From contig NZ_CP102096.1 in NCBI RefSeq assembly GCF_024582835.1, positions 1,054,001 to 1,118,000 on the forward strand: a DNA stretch of 64,000 nt, in the 5' to 3' direction. Below, in pieces: positions 39,747 through 47,987 of the stretch; positions within the stretch are counted from its first letter, which is position 1; each line of letters opens with the position of its first letter. The position numbers and the translations under genes are program-made. Origin of the DNA: Vibrio japonicus. GTDB taxonomy: Bacteria > Pseudomonadota > Gammaproteobacteria > Enterobacterales > Vibrionaceae. Under the pieces are notes generated by a model. The model did no database searches. It had not been told where the DNA came from and saw only the letters and a list, made by a program, of their open reading frames with translations.

Positions 39747-40010
39747 TTAGTCGAACAGGCCTAGGTTCTCTTTTGCGTAAGCTTCGAAATCATCACAGCC
39801 GCCAATATGTTCTTGATCGATAAAGATTTGAGGAACGGTTTCAACTGGTTTACCGACAGTTTTCTCTAAATCTGCTTTTGAAATACCTTCTGCGTGGATA
39901 TCAACGTAGCGGTAGTTAAAATCATCACGTTTCTCTTTTAGCGTCTCTGCGTGCTCTTTAGCACGTACACAGAAAGGACAAGCAGGGCGACCAAAGATAA
40001 CTACGAACAT
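39747..40010 (-). CDS. grxA: Glutaredoxin 1
   Basis: 87-residue thiol-disulfide oxidoreductase that uses glutathione to reduce ribonucleotide reductase and other targets. The active site is CPFC (Cys11, Cys14), where E. coli Grx1 has CPYC. VETVPQIFIDQEHIGGCDDF carries the cis-Pro and GG-Cys-Asp-Asp glutathione-binding motif. Length matches GrxA. It is a single gene with its own terminator, close to ybjL as in E. coli. Confidence 0.95.
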   Translation of the reverse strand: MFVVIFGRPACPFCVRAKEHAETLKEKRDDFNYRYVDIHAEGISKADLEKTVGKPVETVPQIFIDQEHIGGCDDFEAYAKENLGLFD

Positions 40011-40221
40011 AAATGTTTCTCCTTTAATTTGTTAGTGTCACTATGCCCGAATCGGTGCCGGAAATAAAGTGGCAAATACCTGTTGTTTCGATAGGGAAAA
40101 CCTATTGATGATTTTTTGCGCCGATGAAGTGAACTGAAGCAATGTTTGTAGCCTGTTCAACTTGGGTTCTTGATAAAAGAAGGGTAGGTAGGTAATTTGC
40201 AGAAGAGAAAATTGGGAATTG

Positions 40222-40248
40222 AAAAAGGGGCTGATTTGCCCCTTTTGT
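40222..40248 (-). terminator. Terminator after hexR
   Basis: 9-bp stem AAAAGGGGC/GCCCCTTTT (40223-40231 with 40238-40246), 6-base loop, T run on the minus strand. Confidence 0.88.
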
Positions 40249-40261
40249 TGGTAGTGTCTGA

Positions 40262-41116
40262 TTAAAACTGTGACAGCTTATCGTAGCGAGAGTCTTTAAG
40301 CGCGTCTTTCACTCGTTTAAGGTTTTCACGGAAGCCAGTACCACGGCGTAGGGTGAATCCTGTCGCTAGCACATCGATAACGGTCATCTGAACCACACGG
40401 CTTGCCATTGGCATGTAGACGTCAGTATCTTCAGGCACATCCAGTGAAATGGACAGTGAGCTTGCCTTATCCAGTGGTGAATCCTTTGCCGTGATGGCAA
40501 TCACTGTTGCACCGTTTTCGCGTGCTAGATTGGCAATTTCAACTTGGCTCTTAGTGCGACCAGTATGCGAAATCAACACGATAACATCATTGTCGGTACA
40601 GTTAATGCAGCTCATACGTTGCATGACAATATCTTCAAAGCAAGTAATTGGAATGTTAAAACGAATAAACTTGTTTTGAGCATCTTTAGCGACTGCTGAT
40701 GACGCACCTAAGCCAAAAAATGAGATTCTTTTCGCTTGAGTGAGAAGATCAACCGCACGATTTACCTGCATTGGATCTAAGCTGTTTTTGGCTACGTCCA
40801 AACACGCCATAGTGGATTCGAAAATCTTATGGGTGTATGCATCAGGGCCATCGTCTTCCTCGACGTTACGGTTCACATACGGCGTACCGTTAGCTAAGCT
40901 TTGTGCAAGGTGTAATTTGAAATCTGGGAAACCCTTAGTATCCAGACGACGACAAAAGCGATTAACTGTTGGTTCACTTACATCCGCCATTTTAGCGAGA
41001 GTAGCGATACTAGAATGAATGGCCGTTTGTGGGGAGGCCATAATAACTTCAGCGACCTTACGTTCTGATTTACTGAAGTTCTCTAGATTTTTCTGAATTT
41101 TTTCTAATGTGTTCAT
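40262..41116 (-). CDS. hexR: HexR, RpiR-family regulator of central carbon metabolism
   Basis: 284-residue transcription factor. The N-terminal RpiR helix-turn-helix is at about 20-60 (SIATLAKMADVSEPTVNRFC) and a SIS sugar-phosphate binding domain covers about 120-255 (ISFFGLGASSAVAKDAQNKF, VIVLISHTGRTKSQVEIA). In Gammaproteobacteria HexR responds to 2-keto-3-deoxy-6-phosphogluconate and controls Entner-Doudoroff and related genes (established knowledge). I choose the ATG at 41116; a GTG at 41125 would add three residues. No clear ribosome site discriminates the two. Confidence 0.92.
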   Translation of the reverse strand: MNTLEKIQKNLENFSKSERKVAEVIMASPQTAIHSSIATLAKMADVSEPTVNRFCRRLDTKGFPDFKLHLAQSLANGTPYVNRNVEEDDGPDAYTHKIFESTMACLDVAKNSLDPMQVNRAVDLLTQAKRISFFGLGASSAVAKDAQNKFIRFNIPITCFEDIVMQRMSCINCTDNDVIVLISHTGRTKSQVEIANLARENGATVIAITAKDSPLDKASSLSISLDVPEDTDVYMPMASRVVQMTVIDVLATGFTLRRGTGFRENLKRVKDALKDSRYDKLSQF

Positions 41117-41401
41117 AGTGTTCACGAAGGTATAGAGAACAACTTGCTGGATATACCAAATGATTGAAATGAGCAGGAAACAAGGTGTTCCCCAAAAGGC
41201 AATAACTATCCAGCGCCATAGGGCCAGTATAAACCTAAGCCATCGGTTTTCTGTAACTTTTCTTTTCTTCGAGTGGTCAGAATATGACAGGCCTCAACTA
41301 AACATTATTAAAAACTACACAATTCTATTAAATTTAGTCGAAATTAATGCTGTTGAGGTGTCATTTTTTTGCTCAACTTACATATATCAAGAAAGAAACT
41401 T

Positions 41402-43048
41402 TCATGCTGCATTCACTTTCTCGACCAACGCTTCTATCTTCGCCATAAGATTTGGTGCTTGCTGAGCAATCTGTCGCTGTTCTTCTAAAACGGTATTGAG
41501 TATGTCACAACCTGTCAGTGGATTGGCTAACACGACTCGAAAAACGATGGTGTTGAGCCTATCCCATTGGCTAGGGTTCAATCGAGTACGAGATACAAAG
41601 GATTTACCTGTTTCACGTTGCGTCTTTTGAATGAATTTAGTGAGCTCATTCAGCAATTCATTAAGCTCTGCTTTTTGCTCGATATTGGCTGACGCTAACG
41701 CACCTTTGATATGAGGGGGTAGGTAGCGGTAAGTCAGCAAACAGAGCTCTGGCTCAGAGACCAGCTCAAAGTCTGGCTGTTCTTTGATGAGATTTGCAAA
41801 ATACTTGGCTTTTTCAATGCTTTTATCGATGAGTAATTCGTACCCAGGTCGACTAATAATGTGCATCGCAGCATAAACGAGCATTGCCATACCCGAGCGA
41901 GAACCTTCAAGAGTATGACTTCCTAAGTCTTTTGAGCCTTTACGTAAAATATACTGTGCATGATGCTCAATAGACTTCATCGCTTCGGGATCTTTAAAAA
42001 GAACCATGCCAGCACCCATTGGAATATACAGCTGTTTATGGGCGTCAATGGTTACAGAGTCTGCCAGCTCGGTGCCGGATAGTAAGTGTCTGTAATTATT
42101 CGACATCAAGGTTGCACCACCCCAAGCCGCATCTACATGGAAGTGACAATCTTCCTGCTGACAAATCGCTGCAATAGACTCAAGAGGATCGATACTCCCG
42201 GTCTCTGTTGTACCAGCAACACCTATTACTGCAAAAGGTTTGATGTTTTGCGCTTTAAGTTCAGCGATACGCACTTTCAGCGCGTCAGGACAAATTCGGT
42301 TGTTTGAATCTGTTTTGATGGCGACTAACCCTTCCTGCCCTATGCCCAAGACATCGGCCGCTTTTTTGAGAGAGTAGTGACCACGTTCAGAGACCAATAC
42401 CGCTAGACCTTCATAGCCATAGTGCTTCATTGCTTTGAAGAGGCCTTCTTTCTCCACTCCCTTAAAGTTGCCATCCGCTTTTAACGCATTGTTGCGAGCA
42501 ACCCAAAGGGCGGTGATGTTGGCTATAGTTCCACCTGAACAAAACGCGCCAAGGGAATGATTGGCACTATGCATCCATTTCGAATAGAACGCATCATCTT
42601 GGCTGTAGATCAATCTATGAAGCATTCCCAAAACCTGACGCTCTAACGGCGTAAAAGCTTTGGACGTTTCAATTTTCACCAAGTTCTGGTTGAGCGCTAT
42701 CATGATTTTAGACAGCGGCATCAAGAAATAAGGCAGCGCCGATGTCATATGGCCGATAAAACTAGGCGCAGACGTATGTACAGAATGGGAAACCAGAGTA
42801 TCAAGCAAGTGTTGTGTGTGGTCTGAAACAAATTCAGGTTGCTCTGGAATGGAAGCGTTTGAGAAGTCTTTCTCAATCTCAATCAGCGGCTTTTCTTCCG
42901 CAACGATATGCTCTCGCAAAAACTGGTTCAAGTTACGCGAAAGTTTTTCTTCTATTTGGGTTAGCGTTGAGTTTGGCCCTTCAGGTACTGTGAAGATACG
43001 AAGAAGACTATCGAAACTCACATCAGCCGTTCTATGTTCAGATACCAT
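41402..43048 (-). CDS. panP: PLP-dependent aspartate 1-decarboxylase PanP
   Basis: 548-residue group II pyridoxal-phosphate decarboxylase. The PLP lysine is in TIDAHKQLYIPMGAGMV (Lys about 340), with HVDAAWGGATLMS upstream carrying the cofactor Asp, and the substrate-side SAPSFIGHMTSALPYF segment near the N-terminus. It matches the PanP family of vibrios, which makes beta-alanine from aspartate for pantothenate synthesis in place of PanD (established for Vibrio). It is often mis-annotated as glutamate decarboxylase. Upstream gene spacing suggests its own promoter. Confidence 0.88.
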   Translation of the reverse strand: MVSEHRTADVSFDSLLRIFTVPEGPNSTLTQIEEKLSRNLNQFLREHIVAEEKPLIEIEKDFSNASIPEQPEFVSDHTQHLLDTLVSHSVHTSAPSFIGHMTSALPYFLMPLSKIMIALNQNLVKIETSKAFTPLERQVLGMLHRLIYSQDDAFYSKWMHSANHSLGAFCSGGTIANITALWVARNNALKADGNFKGVEKEGLFKAMKHYGYEGLAVLVSERGHYSLKKAADVLGIGQEGLVAIKTDSNNRICPDALKVRIAELKAQNIKPFAVIGVAGTTETGSIDPLESIAAICQQEDCHFHVDAAWGGATLMSNNYRHLLSGTELADSVTIDAHKQLYIPMGAGMVLFKDPEAMKSIEHHAQYILRKGSKDLGSHTLEGSRSGMAMLVYAAMHIISRPGYELLIDKSIEKAKYFANLIKEQPDFELVSEPELCLLTYRYLPPHIKGALASANIEQKAELNELLNELTKFIQKTQRETGKSFVSRTRLNPSQWDRLNTIVFRVVLANPLTGCDILNTVLEEQRQIAQQAPNLMAKIEALVEKVNAA

Positions 43049-43192
43049 ACTGCGATATAGCTCTATTTATTCTTGGTGCAAGCGGGACAATCTAAACGAA
43101 AACGGGAACAAAGTCCCGTCTTAAATTAATCGATTGCTCATTTGATTTCTTTACGTTTTCTAGACAACTGGACAAAGCCAGAGTAACAAAAC

Positions 43193-43705
43193 TTAGTTAC
43201 ACGTAATCGTTTCTAGTTGTTTTATAGACTGATTATAGCGTTTGAGTGCACTGTCTATTTTAGTTGGGTGACTCAGCAAGTCTGCAAACGCTGAGCGTAA
43301 GTCGTAGTTCTTGTCATGTGGCTTAGCTTGACGATCGTCAAACGTCACTTTCGCCAATTGTCCAAGCTCGTCGCTGCGTGATGCGAGGGTTTTGATGTCT
43401 TTCTGCTCTAACTGCAACCATGCTTCGACTGGTTGTTCTGTTGCGACTTTTGTTCCGTCATGCTCTAAGTAGTAGTGAACAGCTGCACGATTAAGTTCGA
43501 AGTGATGTTTTCTACCTTCTAAGAACCATTCGCTGACTTCGGTTAGGTCAGGGTACTCTTCAGACGTCAATTTTGTTAAGTCTTCATACCAGTGGATAGA
43601 AGCATCAATATAGGCATCGTATTTCTTGGACAGGCAAGTATTGTCGGCAGCAGCAGCCATCGAAGAAGAAGCACCTAGCAGCAGTGCAACAATCAGGCGT
43701 TTCAT
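43193..43705 (-). CDS. Hypothetical periplasmic protein
   Basis: 170 residues with a clear signal peptide (MKRLIVALLLGASSSMAAAA, cut before DNTC). The mature part is helical and charged, with one Cys near each end (in NTCLSKKYD and in the final ETITCN), a possible disulfide. No domain is recognised. SD AAGGA precedes the ATG. It lies between lysO and panP on the same strand but with gaps of over 100 bases on both sides, so it is probably transcribed alone. Confidence 0.8.
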   Translation of the reverse strand: MKRLIVALLLGASSSMAAAADNTCLSKKYDAYIDASIHWYEDLTKLTSEEYPDLTEVSEWFLEGRKHHFELNRAAVHYYLEHDGTKVATEQPVEAWLQLEQKDIKTLASRSDELGQLAKVTFDDRQAKPHDKNYDLRSAFADLLSHPTKIDSALKRYNQSIKQLETITCN

Positions 43706-43817
43706 AATGATTCCTTTTGAAAAATATAATTATAATCCGCTGTTACATTAGCGGTTGCTTAAGTTTATTAAATCGCCGTGCGTTAATATAGTGAATTTGA
43801 GCATAAAATCATGCGAT

Positions 43818-44723
43818 CTAGCCTGCAAGTGAGACAAAGAATAACATCATGACTGGAACGAGTAGGCTTAAAATGAAGCCACTCACTATCGCTATTGGAA
43901 CGCAGCGCACGCCTCCGGTAGTTTGAATCACTGGGAGCGTAAAATCCATCGCAGTCGCACCTGCATACCCAATTGCGGTACATGGTCGAGTCCTTATAAA
44001 TAGTGGAATAAGAACCAGTGCAATCAACTCGCGTAGCAACTCGATCATAAACGATGCGCCACCATAAACAGGCCCGAATGCATCCCCCATCAAAATACCA
44101 GCAAGTGAATACCAGCCAAATCCGGATGCCATTGCAAGCCCGCGGTATATATCTATATCCAGTATCATTGCGGCGATTAAACCACCCACCATAGAGCTGA
44201 TAATAATCAGTAGGGCGATCACCATTCCGTGTTTATTCAGTAAAATTTGTTTGAGTGTCAGGCCGCTGTTACGGAGCTGAATACCAATGAAAAACAGCAG
44301 TAAGAATAAAATCCATTCGCTTGCGGTATCCACCCAGCTCAGGTCAAGCGGGATAACTAGGCCAACAATTAAGCCTCCGCCCACGACCAGTATCAATTTT
44401 GCTGATTCTAGCGCCATACTTGATAGCGGTAGTTTGCTATGGACATTATCTGTTTTGATTGGCAAAAACTTGTCGACCAAAGGTAAAACCGCGAGGTTGG
44501 CAAGGCCAAGGCATGAGAAAAAGACAGCTGTATACTTGAGGATCAGTTGTAGGTTTTCACCAAGGTTGTCAAGCGCAGCCAAGCTTAATCCCATCAATGC
44601 CAGAATGACATAGATTAAGTTGGAAGTGGTGGTATTGATTGTATCGAGTAACGATTTTTTAGATATAGAAATTAAATACCCCACTACGAGTGGGGCAAAA
44701 ATAAATAACATCCCTGAAAACAT
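43818..44723 (-). CDS. lysO: Lysine exporter LysO family protein
   Basis: 301-residue membrane protein (DUF340, formerly YbjE) that in E. coli exports lysine and its toxic analogues. It has about eight to nine helices; characteristic segments are LLLFFIGIQLRNSGLTLKQI (about 140-159), ASGFGWYSLAGILMGDAFGP (about 199-218) and RELIALVLIPLF, with charged residues buried in helices. SD AGGA precedes the ATG. It lies 13 bases after the HDOD gene (44737) and may be co-transcribed with it. Confidence 0.9.
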   Translation of the reverse strand: MFSGMLFIFAPLVVGYLISISKKSLLDTINTTTSNLIYVILALMGLSLAALDNLGENLQLILKYTAVFFSCLGLANLAVLPLVDKFLPIKTDNVHSKLPLSSMALESAKLILVVGGGLIVGLVIPLDLSWVDTASEWILFLLLFFIGIQLRNSGLTLKQILLNKHGMVIALLIIISSMVGGLIAAMILDIDIYRGLAMASGFGWYSLAGILMGDAFGPVYGGASFMIELLRELIALVLIPLFIRTRPCTAIGYAGATAMDFTLPVIQTTGGVRCVPIAIVSGFILSLLVPVMMLFFVSLAG

Positions 44724-44736
44724 GGTACATCCTGTG

Positions 44737-45657
44737 TTATAAGCCGCTTGCGCTAATCAATGTGTCCAGTTGCGCATTGAACTCAATATCACTTAAATTA
44801 CTGAGTTTGTACAGTACATCTGCACCAGTCACATCAAACTTTACAACATGCTCGTCGATATTTTCATCTTGGCGGCGGAACATCAGAATATGATTAGCCA
44901 TTCGAGCAATATCTAGGTAGGTCACTTCTGTAGACGGCTTTTCTATTACTTGGTTGGAGGCCACTTCTAAGAAGTCGTTATCAAATCCCCAAGTATTTAA
45001 TACTAGGTAGCTTGTGTCAGAACATAGGCGTTCAAAAATCGAAAACGCCAATTTCTCATCTAAGTAATTGCCATTTTCGAGATGTAGATGATATTCATTG
45101 ACGAGACAAAATAGGCCGATGTCTGCCAAAAGCCCAGTAAGCAGCGCTTTTTCAGGTTCAAGATTATGATAAGTCTTCGAACCACTTTCCTTAAAGCCAC
45201 GTACGACCATGACCATTGTCGCCGCAAGCTCTCGTGAATTCATGGCGCTGTTTGCGAGCATGTTATTGCAACTTTGGCTTAAGCTTACAGATTGCTTTAA
45301 CTGCTCGATGGCTTGAGCTGTCACGATGTCACGGACGCGTAGAATGCCTAGTCGAGATACCGCGGTTGTTATATCAGAACACGTAATATTTCGGCGATTA
45401 AATATAACCGAGTTTGCTACGCGGATGACAGTTGCCACCAAACTAGGATCTTCTAATAGAGTATCTGCTATATCGGCAATAGTTGTGGATTCATCCGTAC
45501 AGAGTTTTTGTATTTTAAGCACTGCTTCAGGAATAGGTGGCAGCGTAATTTTTCTGTTTGAAACGGCGTGTTCAATAATTTTCGAAAATTCCGACTCAAT
45601 ACCTTTAAGCATGAGATCTTTATTTTCTGGCAACCAGTAAAAAGATAGATGAGTCAT
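44737..45657 (-). CDS. HDOD domain-containing protein
   Basis: 306-residue protein with an HDOD domain at about 30-240, a non-catalytic relative of HD hydrolases that is common in bacterial signalling. It shows LPPIPEAVLKIQKLCTDEST, EDPSLVATVIRVANSVIF, AVSRLGILRVRDIV and LLADIGLFCL motifs. The catalytic HD pair is replaced, as is usual. There is no output domain. I use the ATG at 45657; a TTG at 45666 would add three residues. It directly precedes lysO on the same strand, but a shared role is not apparent. Confidence 0.88.
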   Translation of the reverse strand: MTHLSFYWLPENKDLMLKGIESEFSKIIEHAVSNRKITLPPIPEAVLKIQKLCTDESTTIADIADTLLEDPSLVATVIRVANSVIFNRRNITCSDITTAVSRLGILRVRDIVTAQAIEQLKQSVSLSQSCNNMLANSAMNSRELAATMVMVVRGFKESGSKTYHNLEPEKALLTGLLADIGLFCLVNEYHLHLENGNYLDEKLAFSIFERLCSDTSYLVLNTWGFDNDFLEVASNQVIEKPSTEVTYLDIARMANHILMFRRQDENIDEHVVKFDVTGADVLYKLSNLSDIEFNAQLDTLISASGL

Positions 45658-46016
45658 AAAATACAAACCGCTGAATATTTTTGTAACATTTTACCGTTAC
45701 TTAGACGCATGAGGCAACGACTAGATTAGTATATCGACGAATTTAGATTCAATTGGTTACAAAGTATTCAATTGTTGATGGTTACTTATTTAAAACAGTC
45801 ATAGATTGAATATGGAATAAAGATCAACAAGATTTTCGGCAGTGTGATCTATGCACGCGACTTATTTTGTTCGGTAAACTATTATCTGTTCCGACATTGA
45901 TTAATAAGATTTTTAATTACATTTCTATAATTTATTTATACCTTTTTTCGCTTTTAACTGCTGCTATCTGGTGATCATAAATAATCGGGGTTTAATGATT
46001 TGAAGGATCAATAGAT
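45658..46016 (+). promoter_or_regulatory. Non-coding leader/promoter region of tfoY
   Basis: 359 very AT-rich bases between the divergent HDOD gene and tfoY. I looked for the conserved core of the c-di-GMP-I (GEMM) riboswitch that precedes tfoY in V. cholerae (GCAAAC and GCAAAGCC elements) and did not find it. No clean CRP site was seen. SD AAGGA (46003-46007) lies 9 bases before the ATG. Confidence 0.5.
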
Positions 46017-46598
46017 ATGATAGAGCACGTATTTATAAAATATGTAAGTAAGTTTGGTACATTCCAAAAACGTTCTATGTTTGGTGGTACAGGGCTGTTT
46101 CAAGATGAAGCTATGTTCGCTCTATTAAGTGCGAATAAAATTTTTATCCGAGGCGGAGACCAGTTGGATAAAGAGTTAACAGCGCTAGGATGCGAGAAAT
46201 ATCGCCACGTAAAAAAACAAACTACAGCGACGGTTAACTACTACGATATTACGGAAATTTTTGAGGCAGACAGTGCTCGCTTAGATGAGTTGTTACAGCA
46301 ATCTATCGATTTTTCTGTGTCTGAGCGTAAATTTAAGCGTTCGGCAGCCAACCGTAGGCTACGCGATTTACCCAATATGCAACTCACTTTAGAGCGTATG
46401 GTGAAAAAGGCTGGCATAGAAGATGTGGATACGTTTCTTGAGTTGGGCGCACCAGCAGTGTTTACCAAGGTTAAGGAAGCGTATGGTAACGATGTTGACA
46501 TAAAGCTACTTTGGAAATTTGCAGGGGCAGTCGATGGCATCCATTGGAAGTTAATTCAGGAGCCACGCAAGCGCCAGTTGCTAGAAAGCTGTCAATAA
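46017..46598 (+). CDS. tfoY: TfoX/Sxy family protein, probably TfoY
   Basis: 193-residue regulator with the TfoX N-domain (about 1-105, YVSKFGTFQKRSMFGGTGLF at 9-28) and TfoX C-domain (about 110-193, LRDLPNMQLTLERMVKKAGI). Vibrios have two paralogues: TfoX, induced by chitin for competence, and TfoY, which drives motility and type VI secretion. The ending and the EHVFIKYVSKFG opening look more like TfoY than TfoX; I decide this from memory of both, so it is moderate. It is a single gene with a strong terminator. Confidence 0.75.
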   Translation: MIEHVFIKYVSKFGTFQKRSMFGGTGLFQDEAMFALLSANKIFIRGGDQLDKELTALGCEKYRHVKKQTTATVNYYDITEIFEADSARLDELLQQSIDFSVSERKFKRSAANRRLRDLPNMQLTLERMVKKAGIEDVDTFLELGAPAVFTKVKEAYGNDVDIKLLWKFAGAVDGIHWKLIQEPRKRQLLESCQ

Positions 46599-46675
46599 CG
46601 CTTAGTTAGGGTTTACTATTAATACATGCCACTTGTCATGTAACCCCGACGAATCATTTTGATTAAGAACATATA

Positions 46676-46714
46676 AAAACCGAGGTACTTTGAAAGTACC
46701 TCGGTTTTTTATTT
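46676..46714. terminator. Bidirectional terminator after tfoY
   Basis: 15-bp perfect stem AAAACCGAGGTACTT/AAGTACCTCGGTTTT (46676-46690 with 46694-46708), 3-base loop, T run. It serves convergent tfoY and the barrel gene. Confidence 0.94.
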
Positions 46715-46756
46715 CGTAATAAAACCAGCGCTTTAAGAGTCAGTACTTATTCAGAG

Positions 46757-47308
46757 TTAGTACTTAAAGCGTGCTGTGAACATCAACTGATCGCCGTAGA
46801 AATCGTTGATTCGAGCCTCAAGACCCATAGAGAATAGCTCAGTAGCGTGGAATCTTCCGTAAACGGAACCCAACCATTCGTCTTCATCGCTGATAGAAAC
46901 GAAGCCTGCTTTACCACCTACCTCTAATTGAGGTCCAAGCCATTGACGAGCACCAAGGTTTAGCTCCATGCCAGTATCTGAACCATTGCTGTATGAAGTG
47001 TCAACAGCGCGGAATAACATCTCACCAGTAAAATCGGCCCAGTTGTTTATTGGAGCGTGGAAGCCAAAACCCGCAGCAGCGTCATAATCGCTTTCAAATT
47101 CAGAGTCGATACGGCCAATAAAGTGAGCATTTGGGTGAACAGACATGCTTAGTGCCGCACCAAAGGTACCTGGGCTTGCACCGATACGAGCTTCTACATA
47201 ATCGTAACTAAAGTTGCTCATCACTGCTGGGCTATTTTGATCATACTGTGCAGCAAAAGAAGATCCAGAAGCTAGTACTAGCGCTGTAGCTAAGAGTGTT
47301 TTACGCAT
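46757..47308 (-). CDS. Putative small outer-membrane beta-barrel protein
   Basis: 183 residues with a signal peptide (MRKTLLATALVLASGSSFA) and a mature part made of alternating amphipathic strands (for example YVEARIGASPGTFGAALSM, WLGSVYGRFHATELFSMG) ending FTARFKY with a terminal aromatic, the pattern of an 8-stranded barrel. No named family is recognised. It is a single gene, convergent with tfoY. Function is unknown. Confidence 0.75.
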   Translation of the reverse strand: MRKTLLATALVLASGSSFAAQYDQNSPAVMSNFSYDYVEARIGASPGTFGAALSMSVHPNAHFIGRIDSEFESDYDAAAGFGFHAPINNWADFTGEMLFRAVDTSYSNGSDTGMELNLGARQWLGPQLEVGGKAGFVSISDEDEWLGSVYGRFHATELFSMGLEARINDFYGDQLMFTARFKY

Positions 47309-47472
47309 GAGGACAATAAACCTATATTTTGTTAATTTTTTTGGTCGTTAGCGGCTTACGCTATGACGAAAGTGCCAACATCATAATGCATCATAGCGGT
47401 AGCCTCTACCTAAATGTCATTGTTTTGTCTTGTTTTACTTAAAATCCGTAACCAATCCACTAAAGCGTGCGC

Positions 47473-47970
47473 TTATTCACCAAAGTTCATTCGTTTCTTT
47501 GCAACCGCATTAAAGATTTTTTCCGTATTTAGGAAGGATGACCAAGGCATCAAGTCTGGCTCATTTTCAATCATATAATCGGTAAGCTGTTCTTTTACGA
47601 CATCACGAAGATCATCCCCAATCCATGGTTTCGCGATATAAAAGTCCAAACTTGAATGATTAACGGCTTCTACGGTGTCTTCTAGTCCAGCTTGCCCAGT
47701 TAAAAGCAGCTTTCTTGTTGGCTTTGTAGATTCTTGCTGGTTGAGCTCGATTAAAAAGCTGATCCCAGTTTGATCGGGCATAATGTGATCGCACAGGATG
47801 AGGGCGAGTTTGATCTCGTTTTGTTCTGAATCTGCAATAATCTCTTTGGCTTCTTGAACGGATTCGGCCGCTTCTAAGAGGAAGTGCTCTTCAAAACAGT
47901 CGAGGTCCTGAATGACGCTATCGAGAACCTCGCGTTCATCATCGACACATAAGATAAGGTATTTACTCAT
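47473..47970 (-). CDS. Single-domain-type response regulator (CheY-like receiver)
   Basis: 165-residue protein with a complete receiver domain at about 3-125: acidic pair D10-D11, phospho-acceptor D61 in LCDHIMPDQTG, T91 and K114 in IAKPW. A short C-terminal tail of about 40 residues has no DNA-binding or enzymatic output domain. The start is the ATG at 47970, preceded by GAGGAA; the longer reading to 48015 would overlap the kinase gene. It is 17 bases downstream of the sensor kinase and surely in its operon. Confidence 0.92.
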   Translation of the reverse strand: MSKYLILCVDDEREVLDSVIQDLDCFEEHFLLEAAESVQEAKEIIADSEQNEIKLALILCDHIMPDQTGISFLIELNQQESTKPTRKLLLTGQAGLEDTVEAVNHSSLDFYIAKPWIGDDLRDVVKEQLTDYMIENEPDLMPWSSFLNTEKIFNAVAKKRMNFGE

Positions 47971-47987
47971 TGCAGTTTCCTCATTAT

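Noticed and set aside
41342..41372. GTTGAG/CTCAAC as a panP terminator
   Set aside because: Six-base stem with a long T-containing loop and no T run after it on the minus strand.
45840..45870. TGTGATCTATGCACG as a CRP site before tfoY
   Set aside because: The left half is good but the right half does not match TCACA at the correct spacing.
46741..46760. ACTTATTCAGAGT shared between the barrel gene end and the serC upstream repeat
   Set aside because: A 13-base match is expected by chance many times in 64 kb, and the flanks do not match.
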